Below are positions 15,290 to 24,197 of a stretch of 39,142 nt of DNA, in pieces. The position numbers and the translations under genes are program-made. The DNA comes from SAR116 cluster bacterium AG-321-K23 (lineage in GTDB: Bacteria > Pseudomonadota > Alphaproteobacteria > Puniceispirillales > Marisalimonadaceae). The number at the start of each line of letters is the position of its first letter. Positions within the stretch are counted from its first letter, which is position 1. The DNA lies in the NCBI GenBank assembly GCA_003284565.1, contig QBXO01000016.1, positions 1 to 39,142 on the forward strand. Reading direction: 5' to 3'. The notes below the pieces were generated by a model. That model made no database searches, was not told the DNA's origin, and saw only the letters and a list, made by a program, of their open reading frames with translations.

Positions 15290-17125
15290 ATGTTAAAAAA
15301 ATCAGGAATCCCAAGTGCTTTAGCCGAAGCAATGATTAAGAGAGGGTATGAAAAATTAACACCTGTTCAAGAAGAAGTTGTTAAAAAAAGTTATTCTGGA
15401 TTAGATTTATTAGTTTCTGCACAAACAGGTTCTGGTAAAACAATTGCATTTGGATTTTCCATTGTAGAAAATATACTTGGCAAAGAAACTAATTTTAAAA
15501 ATTTAAAACTGCCTCAAGCACTTATCATTGTTCCTACACGAGAACTAGCTTTACAAGTAAAAAACGAGTTGACTTGGCTTCTTGAGAGTTGTGATGCAAA
15601 AATAATCTCTTGTGTGGGCGGAATGGATATACGTGCTGAAAAAAGAAACTTAGAAATGAAACCTAACATTGTTGTTGGTACACCCGGAAGATTAAGAGAT
15701 CATATTGAAAGCAATAAATTAAAATTAAAGGAAATTAAAACTGTAGTTCTAGATGAAGCTGACGAGATGTTAGATATGGGATTCAAAGAAGATTTAGAAG
15801 CTATTTTGGACACCACACCTGAGGAAAAACAAACATTAATGTTTTCAGCAACAGTTCCTAAGGCGATTGCTAATCTTGCAAAAGGCTATCAAAAAGATGC
15901 TGTTAGAATTAGTATTGGAAAGTCTAATTCACAGCATATCGATATTGAATATAAAGCATTTAAAATTGTTTCAAGTGATCAAGAAAACGCCATCATTAAC
16001 ACTCTTAGATATTATGAGGCGACAAACTCTATAATTTTCTGTGCTACTAGAATGGCTGTAAATCATATGACTAGTCGTTTAACTAACAGAGGTATTTCAG
16101 CTGTTGCGCTTTCAGGGGAATTAAGCCAGAACGAAAGAAATATGGCTTTACAAGCTATGAGATCTTCTAAGGCAAGAGTATGCGTTGCTACTGATGTTGC
16201 TGCTAGAGGTTTAGACTTACCAAATCTTGATTTAGTCATACATGCGGATATACCAAGAACATCAGATACATTACTTCATAGAAGTGGAAGAACTGGTAGA
16301 GCAGGCAGAAAAGGAGTATGTGTAATTCTTGTTCCTCAAAATCGAAATAGAACTGCTGAACGTTTGTTTGGCCAAGCTAATATAAAGCCTCACTGGACTT
16401 TACCTCCATCAAGAGAAGAAATATTAAGTGAAGACAAAAAAAGAATTCTTGAAAACAAAATTTTTGACGATCCAATAGAAACAGAAGAACAAGATTTTGT
16501 AGATGAATTAGTTTCAAAAAATTCAATTAATCAGTTGGCTGCTGCATATTACAGACTAGTTAGTAAGGATTTATCTGTTCCAGAAGATTTAAAAAATCCA
16601 TCCGACAAAAGAAATTCAAATTCAAAAAACTCTACTTTTACCAAAAGCATATGGTTTGAACTTTCTGTTGGAAGAGATGATACTGCAGAACCAAGATGGT
16701 TGGTAGCAATGCTCTGTAAAGCAGGAAATCTATCAAAAAGAGACATTGGTTCTATTAAGATACAAACAAAAGTTACTTATGTCGAAATTTCAGAACAAAC
16801 TTCTAGTTCATTGCTTGAGTTTGTAAATAATAAAAAGCCAATAGAACGACATATCATGGTAAAATTATTAAAAGAACCACCAAAACTTGATGGAGCAAAT
16901 TCCCAACCTTCACAAAACAAGAAAAGAAGAAGTAAAAAATTATTTTTAAAAGACAAAGATCAAGAGAAATTAAATAAACCTAAAAATATTGATTTTAAAG
17001 GAAAAAGAAAATCTGACAGGTGGAAAAAAATAGAAAAAAGAAGTAAGCCTAAGAGTAATTTTTCTAGCCAAAACAAAGATAAAAAAAATAATAAAAGTTC
17101 AAAAAAAAATAGAGTTAAAAATTAA
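15290..17125 (+). CDS. DEAD-box ATP-dependent RNA helicase with DbpA-like C-terminal domain
   Basis: The 611-residue product has all DEAD-box motifs: Q motif (YEKLTPVQ), AQTGSGKT at about 44-51, PTRELAL, TPGR, DEAD at 155-158, SAT, a motif V ARGLDLPNLD and motif VI HRSGRTGRAGRKG. After the two RecA domains come a helical linker and a DbpA-type RNA-binding domain at about 455-530 (WFELSVGRDDTAEPRWLVAML). The last 70 residues are a disordered Lys/Arg/Ser tail, as in CsdA/DeaD-type helicases. It probably unwinds structured RNA in ribosome assembly or cold adaptation. No clear ribosome site precedes the ATG at 15290. The downstream gene is convergent. Confidence 0.92.
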   Translation: MLKKSGIPSALAEAMIKRGYEKLTPVQEEVVKKSYSGLDLLVSAQTGSGKTIAFGFSIVENILGKETNFKNLKLPQALIIVPTRELALQVKNELTWLLESCDAKIISCVGGMDIRAEKRNLEMKPNIVVGTPGRLRDHIESNKLKLKEIKTVVLDEADEMLDMGFKEDLEAILDTTPEEKQTLMFSATVPKAIANLAKGYQKDAVRISIGKSNSQHIDIEYKAFKIVSSDQENAIINTLRYYEATNSIIFCATRMAVNHMTSRLTNRGISAVALSGELSQNERNMALQAMRSSKARVCVATDVAARGLDLPNLDLVIHADIPRTSDTLLHRSGRTGRAGRKGVCVILVPQNRNRTAERLFGQANIKPHWTLPPSREEILSEDKKRILENKIFDDPIETEEQDFVDELVSKNSINQLAAAYYRLVSKDLSVPEDLKNPSDKRNSNSKNSTFTKSIWFELSVGRDDTAEPRWLVAMLCKAGNLSKRDIGSIKIQTKVTYVEISEQTSSSLLEFVNNKKPIERHIMVKLLKEPPKLDGANSQPSQNKKRRSKKLFLKDKDQEKLNKPKNIDFKGKRKSDRWKKIEKRSKPKSNFSSQNKDKKNNKSSKKNRVKN

Positions 17126-17137
17126 AAAGCATAAATA

Positions 17138-18040
17138 TCAGATTAATTTTGAATTTCTTTTATTTATTAGATAGATACCAAGACAAGTAAAAAATAAAGA
17201 CAAATAAATTTGTTTATTTATTGGGTCATCCATAATTAACCACCCAAATAAAACGCCAAATATTGGTGTTAAAAAGGCAAACGAACTAGTGCTACTTGCA
17301 GAATATTTTGACATTATCCATAACCATCCTATAAACCCCATACACATAATTACAATGACTTGAAAAGAAAAAATTAATATCAATTCTAAATCAATATTTC
17401 TGACGTAATCAGGTATTTGCATTGATAAAGGTAATAAAATAACTCCAGAAATGACAAGTTGATACAATAGTTGTGTTTCAGGTGTCGCTTTTGAAAGGCG
17501 CGTGGTTTTGAGCATTATGGCTATTGTTGCCCAGCACAGACTTGCCATTAATGAATATGCATCTCCATATAATTGTGACTTATCATAGCCAGTAGTTGGT
17601 TCATAAACAGCTAGGAACAACCCTGCTAAAGCAATTATCAAACCTAATACTTTATTTAGATTGAGTTTATCATTTTCTATTAAAAAATGTGCAGCTACAG
17701 TAAGCCACACAGGCATTGTATAAAAAATTAGTGATACGCGTGTGACTGTTGAGTAGTCTAAGGCTGTAAATAAAAAAATAAACTCTATTGCAAACAATAT
17801 TCCTGCGATAATTCCAGGTATTAAACTGCCGTTGTTTATGATAATTTTCTTTTTTAAAAAGTAGCAATAAATTAAGATTGGAAAAATTGCAAAAGTGGAT
17901 CTTAAAGCCACCTGAAAAACTGGATGCATACCTTCATTTACTAACTTAACCATAACTTGGTTTAAGCCTAACAAAATTGAAAATATTATTAAAAAAGATG
18001 CAGCTAGAAAATCAACTGGTCTATTTTTTATATTATTCAT
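17138..18040 (-). CDS. EamA/DMT-family transporter
   Basis: The 300-residue membrane protein has ten hydrophobic helices in two five-helix EamA repeats, the second including PETQLLYQLVISG and the pattern FLTPIFGVLFGWLIMDDP near the C-terminus that is typical of drug/metabolite transporters (RhaT/YdcZ-like). It should export a small metabolite or amino acid at the inner membrane. The start lies 11 nt after the stop of an SDR gene on the same strand, so the two form an operon and the transporter may handle a substrate or product of that enzyme. The substrate cannot be read from sequence. Confidence 0.88.
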   Translation of the reverse strand: MNNIKNRPVDFLAASFLIIFSILLGLNQVMVKLVNEGMHPVFQVALRSTFAIFPILIYCYFLKKKIIINNGSLIPGIIAGILFAIEFIFLFTALDYSTVTRVSLIFYTMPVWLTVAAHFLIENDKLNLNKVLGLIIALAGLFLAVYEPTTGYDKSQLYGDAYSLMASLCWATIAIMLKTTRLSKATPETQLLYQLVISGVILLPLSMQIPDYVRNIDLELILIFSFQVIVIMCMGFIGWLWIMSKYSASSTSSFAFLTPIFGVLFGWLIMDDPINKQIYLSLFFTCLGIYLINKRNSKLI

Positions 18041-18051
18041 TTTTTAATATT

Positions 18052-18798
18052 TTATGGAAAATAACTACCACCATTAACATGAATTGTTTGTCCAGTTATA
18101 AAATCAGAATTAGGACCACATAAATTAGAAATCATAGTAGCAACTTCAACAGGATAACCTTTTCTTCCAATAGGAGGATTTGAATGAGATGGATGGACAA
18201 GACTTCTTCCTGCTGAAGCACCTCTAACGGTATCGATCAACCCTGGCACAACCGTATTAATTGTAATACCTGACTCAGCATACTCCATTGCTAGTGCTCT
18301 GGAAAAACCAATTACTGCTGACTTTGATGTTATAACGTGGGCCCTTCCTATTGCACTTATATGTGCTGACAATCCTCCAAGATTTACAATTCTTCCCCAA
18401 TTATTTTTTTTCATCTGTGGAATTACTGCCTTACAAGTATGAAATAATGTATCAATGTTAATCGACATAACAAATCTCCACTGATCAAAAGTCATATCAT
18501 CAAACTTATTAAACTCTCTTTGTGATGCATTATTTACTAAAACTGAAACTTCGCCTAATTTAGACGCCTCACTAACGAGTTGCTTTGATGTTTCTTCAAT
18601 GGTCAAGTCACCAATCATTATGTCAGCATTCACACTGTTCTTCTTTACAATATTTAAGGTCTCTAATGCACCGTCTTTGTCAGAATTAGCATGCACTAAA
18701 ACGTTGAAACCTAATTTAGATAAACTTTCACATGTGGCACGTCCTATGTTTTTGGCAGCACCAGTAACTATGGCAACCTTGTCCTTATTTTTCTCCAT
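18052..18798 (-). CDS. SDR-family protein with non-canonical active site
   Basis: This 248-residue Rossmann-fold protein has the SDR nucleotide-binding loop TGAAKNIG (12-19), VNNAS (88-92) and the C-terminal GQTIHVNGGSYF. At the active site the usual Ser...YxxxK is altered. The lysine is present (K159), but the tyrosine position is V155 (HVITSK) and the serine position is G142 within NLGGLS. A GG-L-S/T-x-H...RAHVxTxK pattern recurs in a subgroup of SDR proteins annotated as reductases, so this is a lineage feature, not decay. Its reaction is therefore uncertain. AGGA lies 10 nt before the ATG. It is first in a two-gene operon with an EamA transporter and is divergent from the comDE-like operon. 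Confidence 0.85.
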   Translation of the reverse strand: MEKNKDKVAIVTGAAKNIGRATCESLSKLGFNVLVHANSDKDGALETLNIVKKNSVNADIMIGDLTIEETSKQLVSEASKLGEVSVLVNNASQREFNKFDDMTFDQWRFVMSINIDTLFHTCKAVIPQMKKNNWGRIVNLGGLSAHISAIGRAHVITSKSAVIGFSRALAMEYAESGITINTVVPGLIDTVRGASAGRSLVHPSHSNPPIGRKGYPVEVATMISNLCGPNSDFITGQTIHVNGGSYFP

Positions 18799-18949
18799 TT
18801 ATTAAGTGTCCTGTAAATTTGATTAATGGTTAGGGTTTTTATTTATATGAACAAAACGTATAAAATATTTATACTAAAATATTAACATGTAAACTTGTAT
18901 TATTTAAATAACAATTTAACATAAAATTAGACATTAACAAACGGATTAA

Positions 18950-19480
18950 ATGATGACTGCTGTAACAAAAGATTGGCGAGATGATATATATAAAGTCTTC
19001 AAAGATTTAGACATAACTATGGTTTCTCATGTTCCTGATGCCGGTCATACACCTCTTATAAATCTCTGTGAAAAAGATAATGAAATCGATGTTATTACAC
19101 TTACCACAGAGCAGGATGGGGTTGGTTTATCTTGTGGAGCTTATGCTGGAGGAAGAAAGAGTGCACTACTGATGCAATCCAGTGGGGTTGGTAATTGCAT
19201 TAATGCTCTTGCTCTACCAAACATATGTAGGATCCCTTTTCTTACTTTGGTTTCAATGAGAGGTGAATGGGGAGAATTTATACCATGGCAGGTTCCCATG
19301 GGTTTGGGAACTCCAAAGGTTTTAGAAGCAATGGATGTTAAAATTTTTAGAGCTGATTACAAAGAAGAAGTTGGATCAACTGTAGATGCAGCTGCAAGAT
19401 TTGCTTTTAATACTAATCGGTCTGCAGCGGTTTTGTTATCGCAAAAGATGATCGGTGCAAAACAATTTAAGAATGGATGA
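18950..19480 (+). CDS. comD: sulfopyruvate/phosphonopyruvate decarboxylase-like, alpha subunit (TPP Pyr domain)
   Basis: The 176-residue product is a free-standing pyrimidine-binding domain of thiamine-diphosphate enzymes. It matches ComD-type sulfopyruvate decarboxylase alpha subunits: SHVPDAGHTPLI near 26-37 and the conserved activating glutamate E54 in LTTEQDGVGLSCGAY, followed by LLMQSSGVGNCINAL. With the next gene it should form a 2-oxo-acid decarboxylase. In methanogens ComDE works in coenzyme M synthesis; in bacteria relatives act on sulfopyruvate, phosphonopyruvate or other 2-oxo acids. No sulfolactate, phosphonate or coenzyme M genes are nearby, so the substrate is open. It opens an operon and its stop overlaps the beta-subunit start (ATGATAA). 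Confidence 0.8.
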   Translation: MMTAVTKDWRDDIYKVFKDLDITMVSHVPDAGHTPLINLCEKDNEIDVITLTTEQDGVGLSCGAYAGGRKSALLMQSSGVGNCINALALPNICRIPFLTLVSMRGEWGEFIPWQVPMGLGTPKVLEAMDVKIFRADYKEEVGSTVDAAARFAFNTNRSAAVLLSQKMIGAKQFKNG

Positions 19481-20055
19481 TAAATATGATTGATAGAAGA
19501 CCTTTTGTTCAAAAAATTTTAAAAAATAGAAAACCCAATCTTCGTGTAATTAGTGGTCTTGGAACATCAACATGGGATATTATGTCTGCAGGAGATAATA
19601 TTGGTAATTTTGGATTTATTGGAGCTATGGGACAGGCTATCCCGTTTTCATTGGGTTTAGCTACTTCACAGCCAGATTTAAGAATTCTATTATTTACTGG
19701 TGATGGTGATACTCTAATGAGCCTTGGCTCTATCGCAACTGTTGCAAATCATCCAGTTACAAATCTAACTATAGTTGTATTGGATAATGAGTCTTATGTT
19801 GAAACAGGTAGTCAACCTACAGCTACAGCAGGTAAAACAGACTTAGAACTTGTTTCTAAAGGATCAGGCTTAAGTAACTCTTATACCATACGAAGCGAAA
19901 ATGATTATAATAAATTAATTAAAACAATTTATGTAGAAGAAGGCCCATCCCTGGTAGTTGCAAAATGTCAAGCTAAGGCAACACCTTTAGTTTTTCCACA
20001 TTCTTTTGACGGATCTGTATCCATAAATAGGTTTATGAGTTCTATCAAATCATAA
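19477..20055 (+). CDS. comE: sulfopyruvate/phosphonopyruvate decarboxylase-like, beta subunit (TPP PP domain)
   Basis: The 192-residue product is the pyrophosphate-binding half of the split TPP enzyme. The TPP/Mg motif is intact: GDGD at 75-78, then N104 in VVLDN, with the typical 27-28 residue spacing. The stretch ETGSQPTATAGKTDLE also matches the family. It overlaps the alpha gene by 4 nt and its stop overlaps the next start by one base (TAATG), so expression of the three is coupled. A second ATG at 19486 is possible. Split subunits are the normal ComDE arrangement and not evidence of a frameshift. Confidence 0.8.
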   Translation: MINMIDRRPFVQKILKNRKPNLRVISGLGTSTWDIMSAGDNIGNFGFIGAMGQAIPFSLGLATSQPDLRILLFTGDGDTLMSLGSIATVANHPVTNLTIVVLDNESYVETGSQPTATAGKTDLELVSKGSGLSNSYTIRSENDYNKLIKTIYVEEGPSLVVAKCQAKATPLVFPHSFDGSVSINRFMSSIKS

Positions 20056-21098
20056 TGAAAGCAGAAAAATCTATTAATCTAGCCATCATGGGCATCGGCA
20101 CTATTGGAAAGCGCCATTTAATGGCTATTAGAGCTATAGATGATGTCAATTTTTGTGGTGTCGTTGATATTAGTAAAGAAGCTAAGTTATACTGTGAAAT
20201 TAATAACATACCGATTTACAGCAATTTAATAGAGTTAAAAGATAATAAAACTGTTGATGGTGTTGTAATTTCAACGCCAACAATTATGCATTATAAACAT
20301 GCATTATCTGCTTTTGAACAAGGTTTAGATGTTTTAATTGAAAAACCAATTTCAGCAAATGTACATGAAGCTGAAGAAATTTCTGAAACTGCGTTTAAAA
20401 AAAAATGTTCAGTACTAGTCGGGCATCATAGGCGATTTAATCCTGTAGTTTTAAAAACAAAACAAATCATATCAGAAAATATAATTGGGAATGTTATTGG
20501 TTTATCAGGAATTTGGGCTTTAAGAAAAGATCAAGATTATTTTGTACCTGATTGGAGAAAGAAAATTACTGCAGGTCCTGTTATCACAAATCTTATACAT
20601 GACATTGATTATTTAAGATTTATATTTGGAGAAATTAGAGGGGTATCTGGATTTTCTTCAAATGAGGTAAACAATTTTGAAAAAGAAGATGTTATGTCTG
20701 TAAATTTAAAATTCGAACAAGGTGTATTAGGAAATTTCCTAATTACTGATAGCGGTACTTCTCCATGGTCGTGGGAAACCTCCACAAGGGAAAATATACA
20801 TTTACCCTATTCAAATGAAAGCAATCTTAGAATAATTGGAACAGAGGGTTCTTTAGAGTTTCCTAATCTACGATTATGGAAATATAAAGAAGGTGAAGAG
20901 AATTGGAAAAATAAATTAGAAAAAGTGAATATAAAGTGCGAAACTATAGACCCATACATTTCACAAATTAAACACTTTATTGATGTAATTAATAAAAAAG
21001 TGAAACCAATAACTGATGCTTCAGAAGCAAAACAAAATCTGAAAGTAGCACTATCTATTCTTGAGTCAGCTAATAAAAATAGTATAGTAAAAATTTAA
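20055..21098 (+). CDS. Gfo/Idh/MocA-family oxidoreductase
   Basis: This 347-residue NAD(P)-dependent dehydrogenase has the N-terminal Rossmann motif (MGIGTIGKRHLMAI), the family signature IEKPISANVHEAEE with the catalytic-site lysine near 96, VGHHRRFNP, and the C-terminal alpha/beta sheet with LIHDIDYLRFIFG. Family members oxidise or reduce sugars, inositols and related polyols. The ATG overlaps the comE stop, placing it firmly in the operon, so it probably acts just before or after the decarboxylase in one pathway. The substrate cannot be named. Confidence 0.9.
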   Translation: MKAEKSINLAIMGIGTIGKRHLMAIRAIDDVNFCGVVDISKEAKLYCEINNIPIYSNLIELKDNKTVDGVVISTPTIMHYKHALSAFEQGLDVLIEKPISANVHEAEEISETAFKKKCSVLVGHHRRFNPVVLKTKQIISENIIGNVIGLSGIWALRKDQDYFVPDWRKKITAGPVITNLIHDIDYLRFIFGEIRGVSGFSSNEVNNFEKEDVMSVNLKFEQGVLGNFLITDSGTSPWSWETSTRENIHLPYSNESNLRIIGTEGSLEFPNLRLWKYKEGEENWKNKLEKVNIKCETIDPYISQIKHFIDVINKKVKPITDASEAKQNLKVALSILESANKNSIVKI

Positions 21099-21125
21099 GC
21101 ACTTACTAATAACTGGAGACTTTGA

Positions 21126-21899
21126 ATGTATGACTTAGACCTGAAAAACAAAATAATTCTTATAACTGGAGGAAGTGATGGATTAGGTTTTGCTTCTGCC
21201 GAATTATTGTCATCTGAGGGGGCGAATGTAGTAATTTGTGGTAGAAGAGGTGACTATTTAGGTGAAAAAGCAAAGATTATTTCAGAAAAAACAAATAATG
21301 ACGTTTTACCAATACAAGCTGATGTAAGTAAAGCAGATGATTGCAAAAGACTTGTTGAAGAAACAATATCTAAATTTAAGAAAATTGATGTTTTAGTTAA
21401 TAATGCTGGAGCTTCAGCAGCTGCTTTGTTTGAAGATGTTAGCGATAAAAACTGGGAAGATGACATTAATTTGAAACTAATGTCTACAATAAGAATGTGT
21501 CGATTAGTAATTCCATACATGAGATCAAATAATGGCGGAGTAATTATTAATGCTACGATTGGTGGAGGTAAAGCCCCAAACGCTGGTTCATTGCCAACCA
21601 CAGTTACTAGAGCTGCTGGCATTAATTTAACAAAGTCTCTTGCTAATCAATATGCCAAAGACCAAATCAGAGTTAATACAATATGTATTGGATTAATTAA
21701 AAGTGCTCAATGGGAACGAAGAGCTGGGTCAGGAAATATTGATGACTTTTATAAAGAATTATCAAATAAGGTACCTATGGGCATGGTTGGAGAAGAAATT
21801 GATTACGCAAATTTAGTTGCATTTTTATCTTCTAAAAGAAGTGCATATATAACAGGTACTGCAATAAATTTAGACGGAGGTTTATGTCCTGTTGTGTAA
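21126..21899 (+). CDS. SDR-family protein with non-canonical active site
   Basis: The 257-residue protein has an SDR cofactor loop TGGSDGLG (14-21), VNNAG (91-95) and the C-terminal YITGTAINLDGG. At the usual YxxxK position the sequence is T158...R162 (PTTVTRAAGINL), so both catalytic Tyr and Lys are replaced; T144 is near the serine position. GGGKAPNAGS with PTTVTRAAG occurs in a recognisable SDR subgroup, so this is not random decay. It may catalyse a different reaction or bind cofactor without classical dehydrogenase chemistry. GGAGA lies upstream of the ATG, and the 27-nt gap to the Gfo/Idh gene makes it the fourth gene of the comDE operon. Its stop faces the convergent HIBADH-like gene 17 nt away. 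Confidence 0.85.
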   Translation: MYDLDLKNKIILITGGSDGLGFASAELLSSEGANVVICGRRGDYLGEKAKIISEKTNNDVLPIQADVSKADDCKRLVEETISKFKKIDVLVNNAGASAAALFEDVSDKNWEDDINLKLMSTIRMCRLVIPYMRSNNGGVIINATIGGGKAPNAGSLPTTVTRAAGINLTKSLANQYAKDQIRVNTICIGLIKSAQWERRAGSGNIDDFYKELSNKVPMGMVGEEIDYANLVAFLSSKRSAYITGTAINLDGGLCPVV

Positions 21900-21916
21900 A
21901 CTTGTTATATTAATAA

Positions 21917-22825
21917 CTATGATTTTTTTATTCTTGGAGGTTCAACTTCTGCAAGTTCACAAGCATAATCTAGTAATGCGCTAAAATCTTTTTTAGCAAA
22001 TTTACCTGATCTTGCTTGACCATAAACTGCTTGTACTGACGAGCCAACAGGTAAACCAACTCTGAAACTATTGGCAGTTTCTATTGCTAATCCCATATCT
22101 TTATGAGCAAGATCAATTGTAAATCCAGGTTCAATATCATTTTGTAGTACTTTTGATAGAAAATTGATATGGAATTGTCCGTTGTTAGCAGTTGTTCCTT
22201 CATTTACCTCTTTAAACGTATCTAAATCTAAACCAATTTTTTGAGCAAGTGTAAGTGCTTCAGCTGTTATTTGAGCAATGCTTAGTATTTGAAAATTATT
22301 AACAACTTTTGCTCTTATTCCTGAGCCAACTTTACCACATCTTATAATGGTAGTTCCCATAGCATTTAATAACGGCTCAACTTTTTTAAAAGCATCTTCG
22401 TTATCACATCCAATCATAAAAAGAGAATCTCCAGAAATGGCGTGACTTACTAATCTACCCACCGGAGCATCAATGAAATCTATATTTTTTTCTTTGCATA
22501 TTTTATTCACTTCATCTGTTCCTGTTGGTGCAATTGTACTCATATCTAGTACAATGGATCCGGGCTTAATGTATGACAATACACCATTTGGATCAGTTAT
22601 TACTGATTTAACATTTTCTGTAGATGGCAACATTGTTATGACAATATCTGCATTTTCAACAGTATCTCTAATATTATTTCCAGGAATTGCTCCTAGCTCG
22701 ATATGGGGACGCATTTTTTCTTTTTCTATGTCATAAATAGATAAATTAGTTTCTTTTTTGATAATATTTAGTGCCATCGGTCCACCCATTGCACCAAGGC
22801 CAATAAATGCTACTTTTCTACTCAT
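21917..22825 (-). CDS. 3-hydroxyisobutyrate dehydrogenase-like NAD(P) oxidoreductase
   Basis: The 302-residue product is a beta-hydroxyacid dehydrogenase: Rossmann motif FIGLGAMGGPMA at 5-16, MSTIAPTGTDEV in the substrate loop, DAPVGRLVSHAISGDSLFMIGC, then GSGIRAKVVNN with the catalytic lysine, and the C-terminal DLAHKDMGLAIETA. It should oxidise a 2-methyl-3-hydroxy acid, tartronate semialdehyde or similar acid. GAGGAG 6 nt before the ATG gives a firm start. It follows the M20 hydrolase gene by 50 nt on the same strand, so the two are probably co-transcribed, and it converges on the comDE operon. Confidence 0.9.
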   Translation of the reverse strand: MSRKVAFIGLGAMGGPMALNIIKKETNLSIYDIEKEKMRPHIELGAIPGNNIRDTVENADIVITMLPSTENVKSVITDPNGVLSYIKPGSIVLDMSTIAPTGTDEVNKICKEKNIDFIDAPVGRLVSHAISGDSLFMIGCDNEDAFKKVEPLLNAMGTTIIRCGKVGSGIRAKVVNNFQILSIAQITAEALTLAQKIGLDLDTFKEVNEGTTANNGQFHINFLSKVLQNDIEPGFTIDLAHKDMGLAIETANSFRVGLPVGSSVQAVYGQARSGKFAKKDFSALLDYACELAEVEPPRIKKS

Positions 22826-22875
22826 GTTAATCTCCTCATATTAATACTAATCCACTTAAACTAAAATAATTTGTT

Positions 22876-24114
22876 CTAGGTCGCTGATGCTATTGCAGAA
22901 TGTAATAATACATTTGTACTTGAAGAAGCCCATTCAGGCTTTATTTCTTCTGCTTCATTATGACTTAAACCGTCAACACATGGACACATTATCATTGCTG
23001 AAGGTGCAACTGTATTAATCCAGCAGGCATCATGCCCAGCACCTGAAACTATATCTTTGTAGGAATATCCAAATTTTTTGGCACTATCTCTTATGTTATC
23101 AAGACAAACTTTATCAAAGGCAACGGGATCAAAACCACCAATTTGTTCCATTTCAAAGTTTACATTATATTTCTCACAAATTTTCTTAGTAAATGACTTT
23201 ATTTCGTTTTCCATTTTTTTAAGTTTATTAATATCAGGAGATCTAATATCAATTGTAAATGTTGTTTGGCCAGCAATCACATTTCTTGAGTTAGGCGATA
23301 CTTCAATGTGTCCTACACTACCAAGTGCATTGGGTTGGTTTTGATTTGCAATTTTATTTACGATTAAAATAATTTCTGACATTGCTAGAGAAGTATCCTT
23401 TCTTACATTCATGGGTGTTGTTCCAGTATGTTGTTCAACCCCAGTAAGTTGGACTTCTAGCCATTTTAAACCCTGACCATGAGTGACTACTCCAATATCT
23501 ATATTTTCATTTTCAAGGATTGGTCCTTGTTCAATATGAAGTTCATAGTAACAATGAAATTTTTCTTTACCGACTGGTTCGGTTCCTTTCCACCCAATTT
23601 TTTCGAGCTCTTTACCAAAAATATTTCCGTCAATATCAGTTGCAGCAAGTAAAGTATTAACGTCATAAATACCAGCATAACCAGCTGAAGCCATCATAGC
23701 AGGAGGGAAACGAGATCCTTCTTCATTAGTCCAATTTACAACTACAATAGGTCTTTTTGTTTGTATATTTAAGTCATTAAGAGTTCTGATAACTTCTAGG
23801 CCGGCAAGAACCCCTAGAACACCGTCATATTTTCCGCCTGTTGGTTGAGTGTCCAGGTGACTTCCTATAACTACAGGAAGGGCTTGATTTTCTATTCCAT
23901 CTCTTTTGAAAAACATTGATCCAAGCTGATCAACTTTCAGTGACATACCCGCTTCTGAAGCCCATTTTTGTAAAAGCTTTCTAGCTTCACCATCTTCAAA
24001 GGTAACTGTTTGTCTATTGTTACCTCCAGCTATTCCAGGTCCAATTTTTGCAATTTCCATCAAACTATCCCACAGCCTATTCTCATTGATTGATATATTT
24101 GTTTCATTAACCAT
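22876..24114 (-). CDS. M20-family amidase/N-carbamoylase (hydantoinase/carbamoylase type Zn hydrolase)
   Basis: This 412-residue metallohydrolase matches N-carbamoyl-L-amino-acid hydrolase, beta-ureidopropionase and allantoate amidohydrolase. Metal ligands are visible: H87 (GSHLDT), D98 (GGKYDGVLGV), E131-E132 (WTNEEGSRF), H193 (ELHIEQGP) and a C-terminal His in SGAGHDA. A lid/dimerisation domain lies at about 215-330. It should cleave a carbamoyl or ureido group, releasing CO2, ammonia and an amino acid. AAGGGA is 7 nt before the ATG. It is first in an operon with the HIBADH-like gene, which would fit pyrimidine or hydantoin breakdown, but the exact substrate within the family is not determined. 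Confidence 0.9.
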   Translation of the reverse strand: MVNETNISINENRLWDSLMEIAKIGPGIAGGNNRQTVTFEDGEARKLLQKWASEAGMSLKVDQLGSMFFKRDGIENQALPVVIGSHLDTQPTGGKYDGVLGVLAGLEVIRTLNDLNIQTKRPIVVVNWTNEEGSRFPPAMMASAGYAGIYDVNTLLAATDIDGNIFGKELEKIGWKGTEPVGKEKFHCYYELHIEQGPILENENIDIGVVTHGQGLKWLEVQLTGVEQHTGTTPMNVRKDTSLAMSEIILIVNKIANQNQPNALGSVGHIEVSPNSRNVIAGQTTFTIDIRSPDINKLKKMENEIKSFTKKICEKYNVNFEMEQIGGFDPVAFDKVCLDNIRDSAKKFGYSYKDIVSGAGHDACWINTVAPSAMIMCPCVDGLSHNEAEEIKPEWASSSTNVLLHSAIASAT

Positions 24115-24197
24115 TGGACTTTCCCTTAACTTGAAATCTTTATTAACTTGCTAAATCATAATAATATAAAATTTAATCAATTTACTAGGAAATAGAA

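Noticed and set aside
19477-19489. Possible frameshift splitting one TPP enzyme into two genes
   Set aside because: ComD and ComE are normally separate subunits, and the ATGATAA overlap is standard coupling.
21904-21917. GTTAT/ATAAC hairpin before a T-rich stretch, as a terminator between convergent genes
   Set aside because: Only a 5-bp AT-rich stem with the T-run displaced; too weak to call.
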